Assembly (NCBI GenBank): GCA_964402065.1 | Contig: CAYOAN010000004.1 | Location: 124,001 to 188,000, forward strand | Length of the DNA stretch: 64,000 bases | Source: CAIWMF01 sp964402065 | GTDB lineage: Bacteria; Verrucomicrobiota; Verrucomicrobiia; Chthoniobacterales; UBA6821 | Direction of reading: 5' to 3' | Shown: positions 1 to 8,648 of the stretch, in pieces | Layout of the letters: every line of letters starts with the position of its first letter | Numbering within the stretch: position 1 is the stretch's first letter | Program-made: the position numbers and the translations under genes | Notes under the pieces: model-generated | Databases searched by the model: none | What the model saw: only the letters and a program-made list of their open reading frames with translations | Told to the model about the DNA's origin: nothing

Positions 1-2
1 AG

Positions 3-41
3 AAGTTGGCCAAGTTGGTCTGTCATATTTTGAAAGCATAG
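3..41 (+). CDS. Possible C-terminal end of an upstream gene (partial)
   Basis: One frame reads KLAKLVCHILKA and stops at 39-41, about 22 bases before a strong intrinsic terminator. That position fits the tail of a gene lying to the left of the window. Too little is present to identify the product, and another frame is also open here, so this is only a plausible reading. Confidence 0.25.
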   Translation, partial: KLAKLVCHILKA

Positions 42-63
42 AGATTTTTGCTCATCAAGCAAG

Positions 64-92
64 AAAGGAGCTGTTCATGCAGCTCCTTTTTT
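64..92 (+). terminator. Rho-independent terminator of the upstream gene
   Basis: A 10-bp perfect stem (AAAGGAGCTG paired with CAGCTCCTTT) closes a TTCATG loop and runs into a T tract. It lies before the first full gene and ends whatever transcript enters from the left. It also argues against the TTG at 91 as a start for the next gene, because that codon sits in the T tract. Confidence 0.85.
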
Positions 93-105
93 GTACGATG
101 ACCAG

Positions 106-1284
106 ATGTTCAAACCGCTTTTTTTATTGCTTCTATGCCTCAGTAGCCTTGTTGCTCAGCCAGTTGATCTAGGAATTGATGTCTTAGCAGAGCGTCACTT
201 TGATCTTCTCCGCAATAAACGTGTTGGCCTTGTAACAAATCAAACAGGTGTCAATAAGCATGGCGTCCTCACACGATTGATTTTAAAAAAGAATGTTCAT
301 CTTGTTGCTCTCTACACGCCAGAGCATGGTTTAGACGGTGCTGAAAAAGCAGGTGTAGATGTTCGCTCACGGAGAGATCGACTAACAGGCCTTACTGCTT
401 ATTCCCTCTACGGAGACACACGTAAACCGACACCTCAAATGTTAGCTGGTATTGATGTTTTAGTTTTTGACATGCAAGACATCGGATGTCGTAGCTACAC
501 CTACATCAGCACGATGGCAAAATGCTTGCAGGCATGTGCAGAGCAACATAAAGAATTTGTCATTCTTGATCGTCCTAATCCTCTTGGAGGAGAGCGAGTC
601 GAGGGAATGCCACTTGATCCACAATGGGTTTCTTTTGTTGGTCAGCTTCCTGTTCCCTATGTTCATGGAATGACGATGGGAGAACTGGCAATCATGGCAA
701 ATGAGAGGGGATGGATGGGGCCTTTGAAAGCCGATCTTAAAGTTGTTCGCATGCATGGTTGGTCTCGTTCCATGATTTGGTCTAATACAGGCCTCTCGTG
801 GATAAAACCGTCTCCTAATATTCCTAATTCTTACTCACCGTTCTATTATGTGCTCACTGGTGTTGTGAGTGAATTAGGTGAGGGAATTGATATTGGAATT
901 GGCACGCCTGCGGCCTTTGAATTTTTTACAGCTCCATGGCTCAACGCGCAGGCTTATCCCTACCTAGCAACAAAATGTAATGGCATAGCTGTGCGCCCAT
1001 ACTTTAGTCGCTGCGGTAAGGGGGTTCGTTTTAAAATCAACCCAGCAAGTGGCAACCTCGCTGCAGCCTCACTATATCTACTAGCTCTCAGCTATCATCA
1101 AACACGAGGTTCTATTTTTGCTCGAGCTTCGCATGAAAAATTAAATCTTTTTTATAAAGTTTATGGAACCTCCAAGATTAAAGATCTATTAGCTCACCAA
1201 ACACCATCACAGATTATTGCTAGTTGGAATCCTTTCCTGAATCACTTTCGTGCGGAGCGAAGCGCATTTCTGTTGTATCATTAA
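106..1284 (+). CDS. DUF1343 family protein, NamZ-like exo-beta-N-acetylmuramidase
   Basis: This is a full-length DUF1343 protein of 393 residues. Family members such as Bacillus NamZ release terminal N-acetylmuramic acid from peptidoglycan fragments, so a role in wall turnover or recycling is likely. A hydrophobic signal peptide (about residues 1-18) predicts export. Family landmarks are visible: GLVTNQTG near residue 40, YTPEHGLDG near residue 88, SLYGDTRKPT, VFDMQDIG, RPNPLGG, and later KPSPNIPN. I chose ATG 106 because the upstream in-frame TTG lies in the terminator. No convincing ribosome-binding site is seen. The family assignment is firm; the exact substrate is inferred. Confidence 0.85.
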   Translation: MFKPLFLLLLCLSSLVAQPVDLGIDVLAERHFDLLRNKRVGLVTNQTGVNKHGVLTRLILKKNVHLVALYTPEHGLDGAEKAGVDVRSRRDRLTGLTAYSLYGDTRKPTPQMLAGIDVLVFDMQDIGCRSYTYISTMAKCLQACAEQHKEFVILDRPNPLGGERVEGMPLDPQWVSFVGQLPVPYVHGMTMGELAIMANERGWMGPLKADLKVVRMHGWSRSMIWSNTGLSWIKPSPNIPNSYSPFYYVLTGVVSELGEGIDIGIGTPAAFEFFTAPWLNAQAYPYLATKCNGIAVRPYFSRCGKGVRFKINPASGNLAAASLYLLALSYHQTRGSIFARASHEKLNLFYKVYGTSKIKDLLAHQTPSQIIASWNPFLNHFRAERSAFLLYH

Positions 1285-1327
1285 TTAGCTTTTAAGGTAA
1301 CAGAACAGAAAAAAAGAAGAGGATATC

Positions 1328-2014
1328 ATGAGTGCCCATTCCTCACGCATTGGAATTTTTGGCGGAACATTTGATCCTATCCATCTTGGTCATCTGATTT
1401 TAGCCGAGACTGCTTTTGAACAATTAAAGTTGGACAAATTGATTTTTGTCCCAGCTAAAATTTCTCCTTATAAAACAGATCTTCCTCCAGCAGCTTCAGC
1501 AGAACATCGTATGATGATGATCCAGCTTGCTATTGCTGGACGTGAAAAATGGCGTCTTGACTCACGAGAGATTGTTCGCGAAGGACCTTCTTTTACAATT
1601 GATACAGTGAGAGAGCTTCAACAAGAACATGAAGGAAGCACTTTTTTTTTATTCATCGGTGAAGACCAACTGCAAGGCCTTAGCGGATGGAAAGAGAGTG
1701 AAGTACTAAACCAATTAGTTTCTTTTGTTGTATTTTCACGAACGCATTTACCATCAATGCCTACCGAGACTCTGAATGATGCTCTTGCACAGGGGCTCCC
1801 ATCAGCGCTTTTAAAAGCAGGTGCTTCAATAAAAAATACAAATTATCAAAAAAAATTTTCAATAACTCCTATCCACCTCAACCGGTTTGTCGATATTTCT
1901 TCGACTGATATTAGAGAACGTCTCGCCAAAAACAAAAACGTAGACTATCTTCTTTCTAGCACTGTCCATGACTACATCAAAACGCACCACCTCTATAAAA
2001 AAAACCACGCCTAA
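1328..2014 (+). CDS. nadD: Nicotinate-nucleotide adenylyltransferase
   Basis: NadD transfers AMP from ATP to nicotinate mononucleotide, giving deamido-NAD, in the cytoplasm. The 228 residues show the nucleotidyltransferase signature GGTFDPIHLGH at 12-22 and the C-terminal SSTDIRERL motif near 191-199, the usual order and length for the family. A purine-rich GAAGAGGAT precedes ATG 1328. The end overlaps rsfS by 47 bases, and the nadD-rsfS pairing is common in bacteria. nadC, also in de novo NAD synthesis, lies about 15 kb away. Confidence 0.95.
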   Translation: MSAHSSRIGIFGGTFDPIHLGHLILAETAFEQLKLDKLIFVPAKISPYKTDLPPAASAEHRMMMIQLAIAGREKWRLDSREIVREGPSFTIDTVRELQQEHEGSTFFLFIGEDQLQGLSGWKESEVLNQLVSFVVFSRTHLPSMPTETLNDALAQGLPSALLKAGASIKNTNYQKKFSITPIHLNRFVDISSTDIRERLAKNKNVDYLLSSTVHDYIKTHHLYKKNHA

Positions 2015-2441
2015 AAAAGCAGTTGTAAAAAAAGCTGCTGCTCCTAAAAAAAGCGATCCTGAATTATTGCTTGCCCAATTTTGTGTGGATGCAGCACTCG
2101 ATAAAAAAGCAGAAAACCCTGTGATCTTGGACCTGCGCGGTGTTTCAACCTTTGCTGATTTTTTTGTCATTGTCTCGGCCTCGTCAGAACCACAGATTAA
2201 GGCTATTTCAAGTTCTGTTCGTGATCGTATGAGAACAGAACAAGGAATTTCTCCTCATGCTGATGACGCTTATCCTGGAAGTCGCTGGATCGTTGTCGAT
2301 TTTGGCAACATCATAGTCCACATTTTCCATCAGGAGCTTCGTGAAGTTTATGATTTAGAGGCGCTCTGGAATGACGCAAAAAAAATTGTCGTCAAAAGCA
2401 AAAAAAGCAAGAGCACTAAAAAATCAAATCATGAATTGTGA
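1968..2441 (+). CDS. rsfS: Ribosome silencing factor RsfS
   Basis: RsfS binds ribosomal protein uL14 and blocks subunit joining when nutrients are short. The core, from about residue 30 to 140, carries the typical VILDLRGVSTFADFFVI and GSRWIVVDFGNIIVHIFHQ stretches. The protein is longer than usual (157 residues) because of lysine-rich extensions at both ends: an N-terminal KKTTPKKAVVKKAAAPKK segment and a C-terminal KSKKSKSTKK segment. Its start lies within nadD and its end overlaps pncC by 11 bases, which implies translational coupling. The tails may aid rRNA binding; that is inference. Confidence 0.92.
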   Translation: MTTSKRTTSIKKTTPKKAVVKKAAAPKKSDPELLLAQFCVDAALDKKAENPVILDLRGVSTFADFFVIVSASSEPQIKAISSSVRDRMRTEQGISPHADDAYPGSRWIVVDFGNIIVHIFHQELREVYDLEALWNDAKKIVVKSKKSKSTKKSNHEL

Positions 2442-2931
2442 ACGCGATTTGCTTGCTTCTGAAATCATTGAAAAATTAGCCTCCCTGTCACAAACTATCT
2501 CCACAGCAGAATCGTGCACGGGAGGCTTTTTAGCACATACATTGACTAATGTTCCTGGCGCTTCTGCTGTTTTTTTAGAAGGGGTTGTGAGTTACTCCAA
2601 CAAAGCCAAAGTCCACTTGCTTGATGTTTCTGATGAATTGATCAAAACAAAAGGAGCCGTAAGTTCTGAAGTTGCTTGCGCGATGGCCGAAGGGCTTCAG
2701 CAAAAAAACAATTCAACTTTTAGCCTTGCTACAACAGGCATTGCAGGCCCATCTGGAGGAACTGAGGAAAAACCTGTAGGTACTGTTTTTTTAGCTATAG
2801 CAGAAGCTGACAAACCAACAAAAGTTTGGAGAGAGTTTTTTCCAGGAGAACGAATCGACTTTAAAGAACAAGTGGTAACACAAATTCTTAAGCATTTTTT
2901 AAACATCCTCCGCGTTACTACTACTCAATGA
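2431..2931 (+). CDS. pncC: CinA C-terminal domain protein, nicotinamide-nucleotide amidase
   Basis: The protein is a stand-alone CinA C-terminal domain (PncC), which deamidates nicotinamide mononucleotide and so recycles pyridine nucleotides. The active-site region STAESCTGGFLAH is near residue 22, followed by GVVSYSNKAK, and TTGIAGPSGGTEEKPVGTV lies near residue 100. The N-terminal molybdopterin-binding half of full CinA is absent, as in E. coli PncC. I chose ATG 2431, which overlaps the rsfS stop and matches the family N-terminus. An in-frame ATG at 2371 would add 20 lysine-rich residues encoded within rsfS. The location after nadD fits NAD metabolism. Confidence 0.9.
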   Translation: MNCERDLLASEIIEKLASLSQTISTAESCTGGFLAHTLTNVPGASAVFLEGVVSYSNKAKVHLLDVSDELIKTKGAVSSEVACAMAEGLQQKNNSTFSLATTGIAGPSGGTEEKPVGTVFLAIAEADKPTKVWREFFPGERIDFKEQVVTQILKHFLNILRVTTTQ

Positions 2932-3047
2932 GCTTGTTGAGGTACTGCATGATCAAAACAATCTTTCCGACTGATAAGAACTAGCTGAACCTTGCTGTAT
3001 TTCAGGCTTAGCAGCTTTGCCCCATCTTCTGATGGCTAATCATCTTG

Positions 3048-3707
3048 CTACGTCCTATCGACAATAAGAGAGAGGTCTATTTCTTTTTGGCCTGAACAAA
3101 TTTCTAAAAATGGAAATCTCTCGTGACGTGCAATATTTTTAAAAAATTCGCGGTTGCCAAAAATAGCAGGATCGTTTTCGTCTTCGGGTAAATTATTAAG
3201 AATCATGCCAGCACAGGTGAGACCATGATTTTTTATCGACTCAATTGTGAGCAAGGCGTGGTTTTGAGCTCCAAGACGATTGCGAACAACAAGCAGCACC
3301 GGAAACCCAAGCGCAGCAGCTAAATCAGCTGTGGTAACATCATCAGTTAATGGAACCTTCCAACCGCCGACACCTTCTACAAGAAGAGAAGAATGCTTTT
3401 TTTTCATCTCATTTATAAAAGCAACAATAGCTGATGGATCAATTTTTTTTTCTTCTAAAGATGCTGCTTGCATCGGGGAGAGGGGAAGCTCAAAAAAAAA
3501 GGGCGTTATCTCTTGCGGCGTTAGCAGATGGTCTGCTGCTGCTGATAAGATCTCAGAATCACTCCAACCTCCAGAAGCGAGAGGTTTAATGGCTACAGCG
3601 GGATGACCTGCTCTACGAAGGGCTGTTGTGAGCAAGGATGTAACATAAGTTTTTCCAGCATTAGTATCCGTTCCTGTAATAAAAAACTGAGAGCACTTTG
3701 AAAACAT
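3048..3707 (-). CDS. bioD: Dethiobiotin synthetase
   Basis: BioD closes the ureido ring of biotin from 7,8-diaminopelargonate, CO2 and ATP. The N-terminus has the P-loop GTDTNAGKT, and later LLVEGVGGWKVPL, the conserved switch-like region. KPLASGG matches the substrate-binding KP.SG motif. The start is uncertain. ATG at 3707 puts the P-loop where the family has it, while an in-frame ATG at 3776, 10 bases after acyP, would add 23 residues. No ribosome-binding site favours either. No other bio synthesis gene is in the window, although birA lies at 17.7 kb. Confidence 0.9.
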   Translation of the reverse strand: MFSKCSQFFITGTDTNAGKTYVTSLLTTALRRAGHPAVAIKPLASGGWSDSEILSAAADHLLTPQEITPFFFELPLSPMQAASLEEKKIDPSAIVAFINEMKKKHSSLLVEGVGGWKVPLTDDVTTADLAAALGFPVLLVVRNRLGAQNHALLTIESIKNHGLTCAGMILNNLPEDENDPAIFGNREFFKNIARHERFPFLEICSGQKEIDLSLIVDRT

Positions 3708-3786
3708 CACGGCTGTTTTTAATTGCTGTGTCGGATTAAGACAATCTTTGCCGGCTTTTAAGAGAGATTTATTCATTAATGAAATG

Positions 3787-4065
3787 CTATCTCACAATTT
3801 TAAATCCACGTAAACGGCAAGCAGGTTCTGCTGCTTTTTCTGTTTTTTGTTCTGAATAAATATGACCACTGAGTGAGCTTTCTCGAACTGCTGCTAAAAA
3901 GTCTTCAACCTCCTCATGCTCACCTTGGAGAATTAAATGAACTCGGCCATCAGGAATATTTTTGACTTCACCTGCTACCTCAAATCCTCGTGCAAGATCA
4001 AGAAGCGTTGCGCGAAAACCAATGCCTTGAACTTTTCCTTCGTAGTGTATTTCATAAGTTTTCAT
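3787..4065 (-). CDS. acyP: Acylphosphatase
   Basis: Acylphosphatase hydrolyses carboxyl-phosphate bonds in small metabolites. The 92-residue protein has both signature segments: GKVQGIGFR, with catalytic Arg18, and GEVKNIPDGRV, with catalytic Asn36. The start is ATG 4065; a TTG three codons upstream is less likely. It sits between proA (23 bases upstream) and bioD on the same strand. The neighbouring proA uses an acyl-phosphate substrate, but a functional link is only suggestive. Confidence 0.93.
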   Translation of the reverse strand: MKTYEIHYEGKVQGIGFRATLLDLARGFEVAGEVKNIPDGRVHLILQGEHEEVEDFLAAVRESSLSGHIYSEQKTEKAAEPACRLRGFKIVR

Positions 4066-4088
4066 ATTAAGCAAAATAAGCGTATCGT

Positions 4089-5381
4089 TTAATTTCTTAC
4101 CTGACCTGTTCCTCGGATTAAGTACTTGTAGCTTGTTAACTCGGGTAGTCCCATCGGACCACGTGCATGAAGTTTTCCAGTACTAATTCCGATCTCTGCA
4201 CCAAACCCGAATTCGCCACCATCAGTAAATCGTGTTGAAGCATTCCAATAAACGGCCGCACTATCAACTTGATTCAGGAATTTTTCTGCCGTCTTTTCAT
4301 TTTCTGTGATAATGAGGTCGCTATGATGCGAGCCATGACTTTCAATATGATCAATTGCTTCTTCAACTGAGTGAACGGTTTTAAGCGCCAAGGTGAGATT
4401 TAAAAATTCTGTTCGAAAATCCTCATCGTGTGCTTGTTTTATTTGCTGAGCAAAAAGCTTTTTAAAAGAGCCTGGAAATATGGAGAAAAGCTCAGGCGTA
4501 CAGCGAAGCTCAACGCCTTCTTCTAATAACTTTTTGCCAGCAATGTTTAAAAATTCAGGAGCAATTTTTTCGTGAAGTAAAACTGTTTCTAATGAATTAC
4601 AAGCACTAGGGCGCTGGTGTTTTGCGTTAAAGACAAGATCTGATGCCATTTCTAAGTTTGCTTCCTTATCAATATAAGCAGCACAAACACCATCGTAGTG
4701 TTTAATGACAGGCATTCGGGCATGACGAACTACCGTTTCAATAAGCCCTTTGCCACCACGTGGAATTAGGCAATCTAGCTGTTGCTCCATTTCACAAAGA
4801 ATTTGAATCGCTGCTCTCTCTATTGTTGGAATAAGTTGAATACAACTTTCAGGCAAGTGAGCTAGCTTTAAAGCTGCTTGCAGTGAGGAAGCCAAGGCCA
4901 TATTGGTATAAAAAGCTTCTGAGCCTCCTCGTAACATACAAGCATTTCCAGCTTTCAGGCAGAGAATAGCAGCATCAACTGTTACATTAGGCCGTGACTC
5001 ATAAATGATGCCAATGACCCCCAGAGGAACACTAATTTTTTGAAACATTAATCCATCTTCTCGATTCCACTCAGAAAGAACTTTTCCAACGGGGTCAGGA
5101 AGTTGAATTGCTTGATGAATACTTTTAATGATCTCTTGAAGCCTTGCTGGTGTCAGCATCAGGCGATCGAGAAGAGGATTGCTCAAATTTTTCTCTCTTC
5201 CTAATTTCAAATCTTTTTCATTAGCAGCAAAAATAATCTCTTGGTTTTTCAAGAGCTGCTCTGCCATAAGCTCAAGAGCATGATTTTTTTGTTTCGTCGA
5301 GAGTGTTGCTAAACAACGAGCAGCTTCTCGAGCAGCTTGGCCGAGAGTATGAAGTTGATCATGAAGAGAGGTTGTAGACAT
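4089..5381 (-). CDS. proA: Gamma-glutamyl phosphate reductase
   Basis: ProA reduces gamma-glutamyl phosphate to glutamate semialdehyde with NADPH, the second step of proline synthesis. The 430-residue protein has the aldehyde-dehydrogenase fold, with IIYESRPNVTVDAA and the active-site segment RPSACNSLETVL; the catalytic cysteine is residue 261. Near the end, FTDGGEFGFGAEIGIST is typical of the family. ATG 5381 (MSTTSL) is preferred over an in-frame start 24 bases earlier. The partner kinase gene proB is not in the window. The gene starts only 29 bases from the divergent gene at 5411, so their promoters must overlap. Confidence 0.95.
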   Translation of the reverse strand: MSTTSLHDQLHTLGQAAREAARCLATLSTKQKNHALELMAEQLLKNQEIIFAANEKDLKLGREKNLSNPLLDRLMLTPARLQEIIKSIHQAIQLPDPVGKVLSEWNREDGLMFQKISVPLGVIGIIYESRPNVTVDAAILCLKAGNACMLRGGSEAFYTNMALASSLQAALKLAHLPESCIQLIPTIERAAIQILCEMEQQLDCLIPRGGKGLIETVVRHARMPVIKHYDGVCAAYIDKEANLEMASDLVFNAKHQRPSACNSLETVLLHEKIAPEFLNIAGKKLLEEGVELRCTPELFSIFPGSFKKLFAQQIKQAHDEDFRTEFLNLTLALKTVHSVEEAIDHIESHGSHHSDLIITENEKTAEKFLNQVDSAAVYWNASTRFTDGGEFGFGAEIGISTGKLHARGPMGLPELTSYKYLIRGTGQVRN

Positions 5382-5410
5382 TCGTCTCAATTTTAAGTAA
5401 AACAAAAATC

Positions 5411-6247
5411 ATGTCGAGTGCTCCTTTTTTTAAAATAACTTTTGTTTGTATGCTGATAGGCCCTTTCTTTTTATTGAAGGCTGCTCCTAGTGAAGATCAC
5501 AGCTTTGAAGAGAGTGCACGTGAGCATATGCTGGAAGAATTAGGGGTGAATGAAATTACGACACCACTAGTTGGAAAAGTTTTTCATGACCTTGGAATTT
5601 TTCAACCACCACCGATTGACATGGTGAAAAATTTTAATAATAACGACACTTTTGATAATCGCCTGCAAACAGCATTGCAGTTTGGAGCTTTGGTGGCAGA
5701 TGGCTTTGTGGCCACCATTGCTCATCAGCAACCATTAATTATAGAAATTGGAAAAGCCTTGATCAAAAATGCTAATGCGCTAGCTGCTGGTCAGAAATTA
5801 ACTTACCACAGCAAAAGCCTTTTTGAATTAGCAGATCGAGGCGATTGGCAAGGACTGCGTGAAGAGTTGAATCGATGCCAGCGCGAAGTCGAAGATTCTA
5901 TGATCGAACTGCATGACGGCGAGATGGCTGACTTGATCAGCCTTGGCGGATGGCTGCGTGGATTTCAAATGGCCACTCATGTTACGGCTGATCATTATAC
6001 GACAGAAAAAGCAACAGCGATGGTTCGTTTATCCGTTATTGATTATTTTATAGAGCGGATGGACACATTGAGTCCACGCACCAAGAAACGCCCTATTGTG
6101 ATTACAGTAAGTGCTAATTTAAAAACAATCCGCTCTATTGCTGCTCAAAATAAAGTTCCCTCTTTGAGTGAAGTTCAGCAGCTAAAAACATTAGCTGACG
6201 AGGCAATGAAGGCTGCTTTGCAGCATGAGGAAAAGCACTCCATCTAA
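5411..6247 (+). CDS. Secreted protein of unknown function
   Basis: I do not recognise this 278-residue protein. It begins with a signal-peptide-like segment (about residues 7-25, ending KAAP) and continues as a soluble, mostly helical, mildly acidic domain with few cysteines and no repeats. Motifs such as SLGGWLRGFQMATHV near residue 177 look conserved but cannot be matched to a named family. It is divergent from proA and followed by a non-coding region with a palindromic repeat. Export to the periplasm is inferred from the N-terminus only. Confidence 0.7.
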   Translation: MSSAPFFKITFVCMLIGPFFLLKAAPSEDHSFEESAREHMLEELGVNEITTPLVGKVFHDLGIFQPPPIDMVKNFNNNDTFDNRLQTALQFGALVADGFVATIAHQQPLIIEIGKALIKNANALAAGQKLTYHSKSLFELADRGDWQGLREELNRCQREVEDSMIELHDGEMADLISLGGWLRGFQMATHVTADHYTTEKATAMVRLSVIDYFIERMDTLSPRTKKRPIVITVSANLKTIRSIAAQNKVPSLSEVQQLKTLADEAMKAALQHEEKHSI

Positions 6248-6316
6248 AGCGAATACTTATCTTCATCCTACTACGAGTTGAGAAGGCCACATGTGGGTTC
6301 CGTTTGTTTTCAGATT

Positions 6317-6481
6317 TATAGTGTATTAAATTGAAAAAGGCAGGCCATAAGCTTGCTCTTTTTCCTTAGGACAGCGTTCTCAGATCTTACGTTATCTTCG
6401 GATAGCGTCTCGATCTTCGGCCTTGTCCTAAGAAAAAATGTCGGCGCTTCTAACGTCCCCTTTTCAATTTAATACACTATA
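6317..6481. repeat. MITE-like palindromic repeat, copy 1
   Basis: The 165-base element is bounded by a perfect 21-bp terminal inverted repeat starting TATAGTGTATTAAATTG. An inner arm pair (CTTAGGACA with TGTCCTAAG) and a central hairpin at 6389-6408 (ACGTTATC, TTCG loop, GATAGCGT) give it a nested fold. A diverged copy lies at 51259-51425. It has no coding capacity. It occupies the middle of the 6248-6677 gap; I see nothing else definite in the rest of that gap. Confidence 0.85.
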
Positions 6482-6677
6482 GCTTAACTCAAATAGAATC
6501 TTGCACCAAATGCTACCTTCCTCCTTATCCTATTTGACTCCCCTCATTTTAACTACGCGATAGGGGGCGGATATCTTAGCTAGTTGTTGAGCTAGTAATG
6601 TAATGGCTCATGTAGCACTTACTGAGCTTTTAATTGTACTAGAAAAAAGAACATGAGGCTACCCTCTTGCCATAGTA

Positions 6678-8009
6678 TCATAAATATGGATCATCAACAT
6701 CTTCACCGTAGCTTTTATCAGAATCACTATCACTCGGTAGCATGCTGGCTGAATGATTCTCTTGAAACAGACATGGACACAGGTTCCGAAGCGTTTGGCA
6801 CAGGCTTTCATACAATCTTTGCCATGGGCCTCGTACCTCTCTCTTCTGAGGTGGAAATACAAATGTTGGGCGAGGTTTTTCTATAGCTTCTTCATCTCTC
6901 TCAAAAGAGAGATCTTCTCCTCTAAGAGGCCTGCCATCTGTCGATAAAATGGTCCCATAACCACGATATGTTTCATGTGAATAGTTTTTTAGCTGGGGAA
7001 CTTCAATCTTATAACTCTCACAAAAATGATTTAAATTTTTTTTTGTGAAATTACGGTAATAAAAAAACCGATCAAAATTGGCTAAATCAGCATTAATTTT
7101 ATCGTCGTCAGGCCAGTGACTTACAACCATCTGTCTCGTGTAGCCTGCAGGAAACTGCTTTTTATAACTGTTTGAATTGTTCATGGCAGTTTTCAAATCA
7201 TGTCTAACCTTTTGAATAGCGGCATTAATTTGAGAATGAGTCCTTGGAGTTATACATGCCTTAATAAATTTAGGGAGGTACCAAAAATGATCCTCAATAG
7301 CTATGTAGCCTTCTAGTTGTCTTGCGTAATAATCATGACCGTTTGCCCAGCCAATCAAAGCATCCTCATTAAAGTTTTCATTATGAAGAATAGGTCCTAA
7401 TGATGGCACAGAAAGCTCCATACCTGCTTCTCTACGATTGATAGCTGTTGAATCAGCACCGTTTAACCTTTGAATTTTTTTTTCTGATTTGTTGAACGTC
7501 ATTAACGGAGTGGGCATTTTTTTTACTACTTTGCTGGTAATTTCAAAAGTTCCATCGTCATGAGAAAGCAAATGCAATTGTGCCTGGTCGTTGACTTCAA
7601 AAGAACCATCTTCGTGCAAAATGTAAGAACCAATTTCTGTACTATTCATGACACTATCGTTGTCGGGAAGCGAAATTTCTAGAAAGTTACAACAGCGCAT
7701 AGCATCACTCTCGGTAAGACCCTGCATTGGGAGTAGGGGATCAACTCCATGAGGGATGCTATAAAGAAAGCGAGATTGCTGCTCATCGGATGAGATAGTT
7801 TGAAGAATTTCTCCACGCATGGTTTCGGGATTATAAAGGTCATGAACATCTTCAGTTGAAGCCACCGAAATGAGGCATTGGCAGTATTCTTGAATCGTTA
7901 AAAAATGAACATCACTAGAGGCTGTTTCTTGAGTGTCGTTATTTGCAAAAGACATCTGCGAGATGGAAAAAAGTAAAAATAAGAGGGAAAAATTTTTCAT
8001 CGTTTTCAT
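6678..8009 (-). CDS. Secreted protein with a divergent SUMF1-like N-terminal segment
   Basis: The 443-residue protein has a signal peptide (about 1-22, ending SFA). Residues about 35-135 resemble, in order, the start of the SUMF1-type domains of the protein at 29736: IQEYCQCLISVASTEDVHD parallels the EYCVFLNSVA segment, DAMRCCNFLE parallels ALRFCNWLE, and STEIGSYIL parallels TTETGSYDL. The later SUMF1 core (PTENQWYKAAY, GEV.QW, RGGSW) is missing, so catalysis is not expected. The remainder is unrecognised. It ends with a cysteine cluster (LCQTLRNLCPCL) and an acidic serine-rich tail. It may be a degenerate paralogue. Confidence 0.65.
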   Translation of the reverse strand: MKTMKNFSLLFLLFSISQMSFANNDTQETASSDVHFLTIQEYCQCLISVASTEDVHDLYNPETMRGEILQTISSDEQQSRFLYSIPHGVDPLLPMQGLTESDAMRCCNFLEISLPDNDSVMNSTEIGSYILHEDGSFEVNDQAQLHLLSHDDGTFEITSKVVKKMPTPLMTFNKSEKKIQRLNGADSTAINRREAGMELSVPSLGPILHNENFNEDALIGWANGHDYYARQLEGYIAIEDHFWYLPKFIKACITPRTHSQINAAIQKVRHDLKTAMNNSNSYKKQFPAGYTRQMVVSHWPDDDKINADLANFDRFFYYRNFTKKNLNHFCESYKIEVPQLKNYSHETYRGYGTILSTDGRPLRGEDLSFERDEEAIEKPRPTFVFPPQKREVRGPWQRLYESLCQTLRNLCPCLFQENHSASMLPSDSDSDKSYGEDVDDPYL

Positions 8010-8160
8010 AGAAGGGAAAAAATGAGATTGCGAAAATAGATTTTAAATTCGCTGGACCTAATGCAAGGCAAGATTCTAGGAGGATAAAAGCTGCTTATAT
8101 TAACTAGCTGAAACGGTGAGTGCCGTTAGCTTCTAATTCCTAAGTAGAATGAAGAGGGGG

Positions 8161-8532
8161 TTAATATTTTTTTAGCAGACGAGCTTTTACAAATGATCTC
8201 ACGCAAAGAACAAAGAAAGCACCACATAGAAGAGCAGTAACACTTTTAGCCATAATGGCAGCTGCTTTGGGATCCGTTATGTTTTCAATAGCAAATCCTA
8301 ATTCTTTAAATGCTGTCACGGTCATGACAAATCCAAGCAATGCGACCAAGACGGCTACATGCATGGCATGTTGGCGCAGCGCTTCTTTTTTAGCAATCAA
8401 TCCACTAATAACGAGCAAAAGCCCAAGAGCACAGGGGATGAGCGCTGTATAATGAGTAGCCCCAGTTCCAAAAAATCCAGCAAGACCGACAAGATTGAGT
8501 AAGAGTCCAAAGAACATCGCAAGTGAGGGCAT
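8161..8532 (-). CDS. Small four-helix inner-membrane protein
   Basis: The 123-residue protein has four predicted membrane helices (about residues 4-24, 28-46, 57-77 and 91-112) with short loops and a basic C-terminus. The start MPSLAMFFGLLLNLVGLAGF resembles a conserved small membrane protein I associate with Verrucomicrobia, but it has no assigned function. A heptad-like repeat lies directly upstream, at 8551-8585. It is an independent unit facing away from the DsbD-like gene. Confidence 0.7.
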   Translation of the reverse strand: MPSLAMFFGLLLNLVGLAGFFGTGATHYTALIPCALGLLLVISGLIAKKEALRQHAMHVAVLVALLGFVMTVTAFKELGFAIENITDPKAAAIMAKSVTALLCGAFFVLCVRSFVKARLLKKY

Positions 8533-8550
8533 ATAATAAAAAGTAAATGG

Positions 8551-8585
8551 TGAGCAGTAAGAGTAGCGAGAGCCGTAGAGTGAGT
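8551..8585 (-). repeat. Heptad-like leader repeat upstream of the 8532 gene
   Basis: On the minus strand this reads as degenerate 7-base units of the type CTCNCTN, for example CTCACTC and CTCGCTA, ending 18 bases before the start codon. It is one of several short periodic tracts placed just ahead of start codons in the window. Confidence 0.4.
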
Positions 8586-8648
8586 AAATAAATTTTAACT
8601 ATTGATCATCACTCGTGACGCTTTATTCTTTTGTGTAGTGAAAAATAT

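Noticed and set aside
2371..2430. Upstream start for the pncC gene
   Set aside because: The extra 20 residues are encoded within the lysine-rich tail of rsfS and do not match the family N-terminus.
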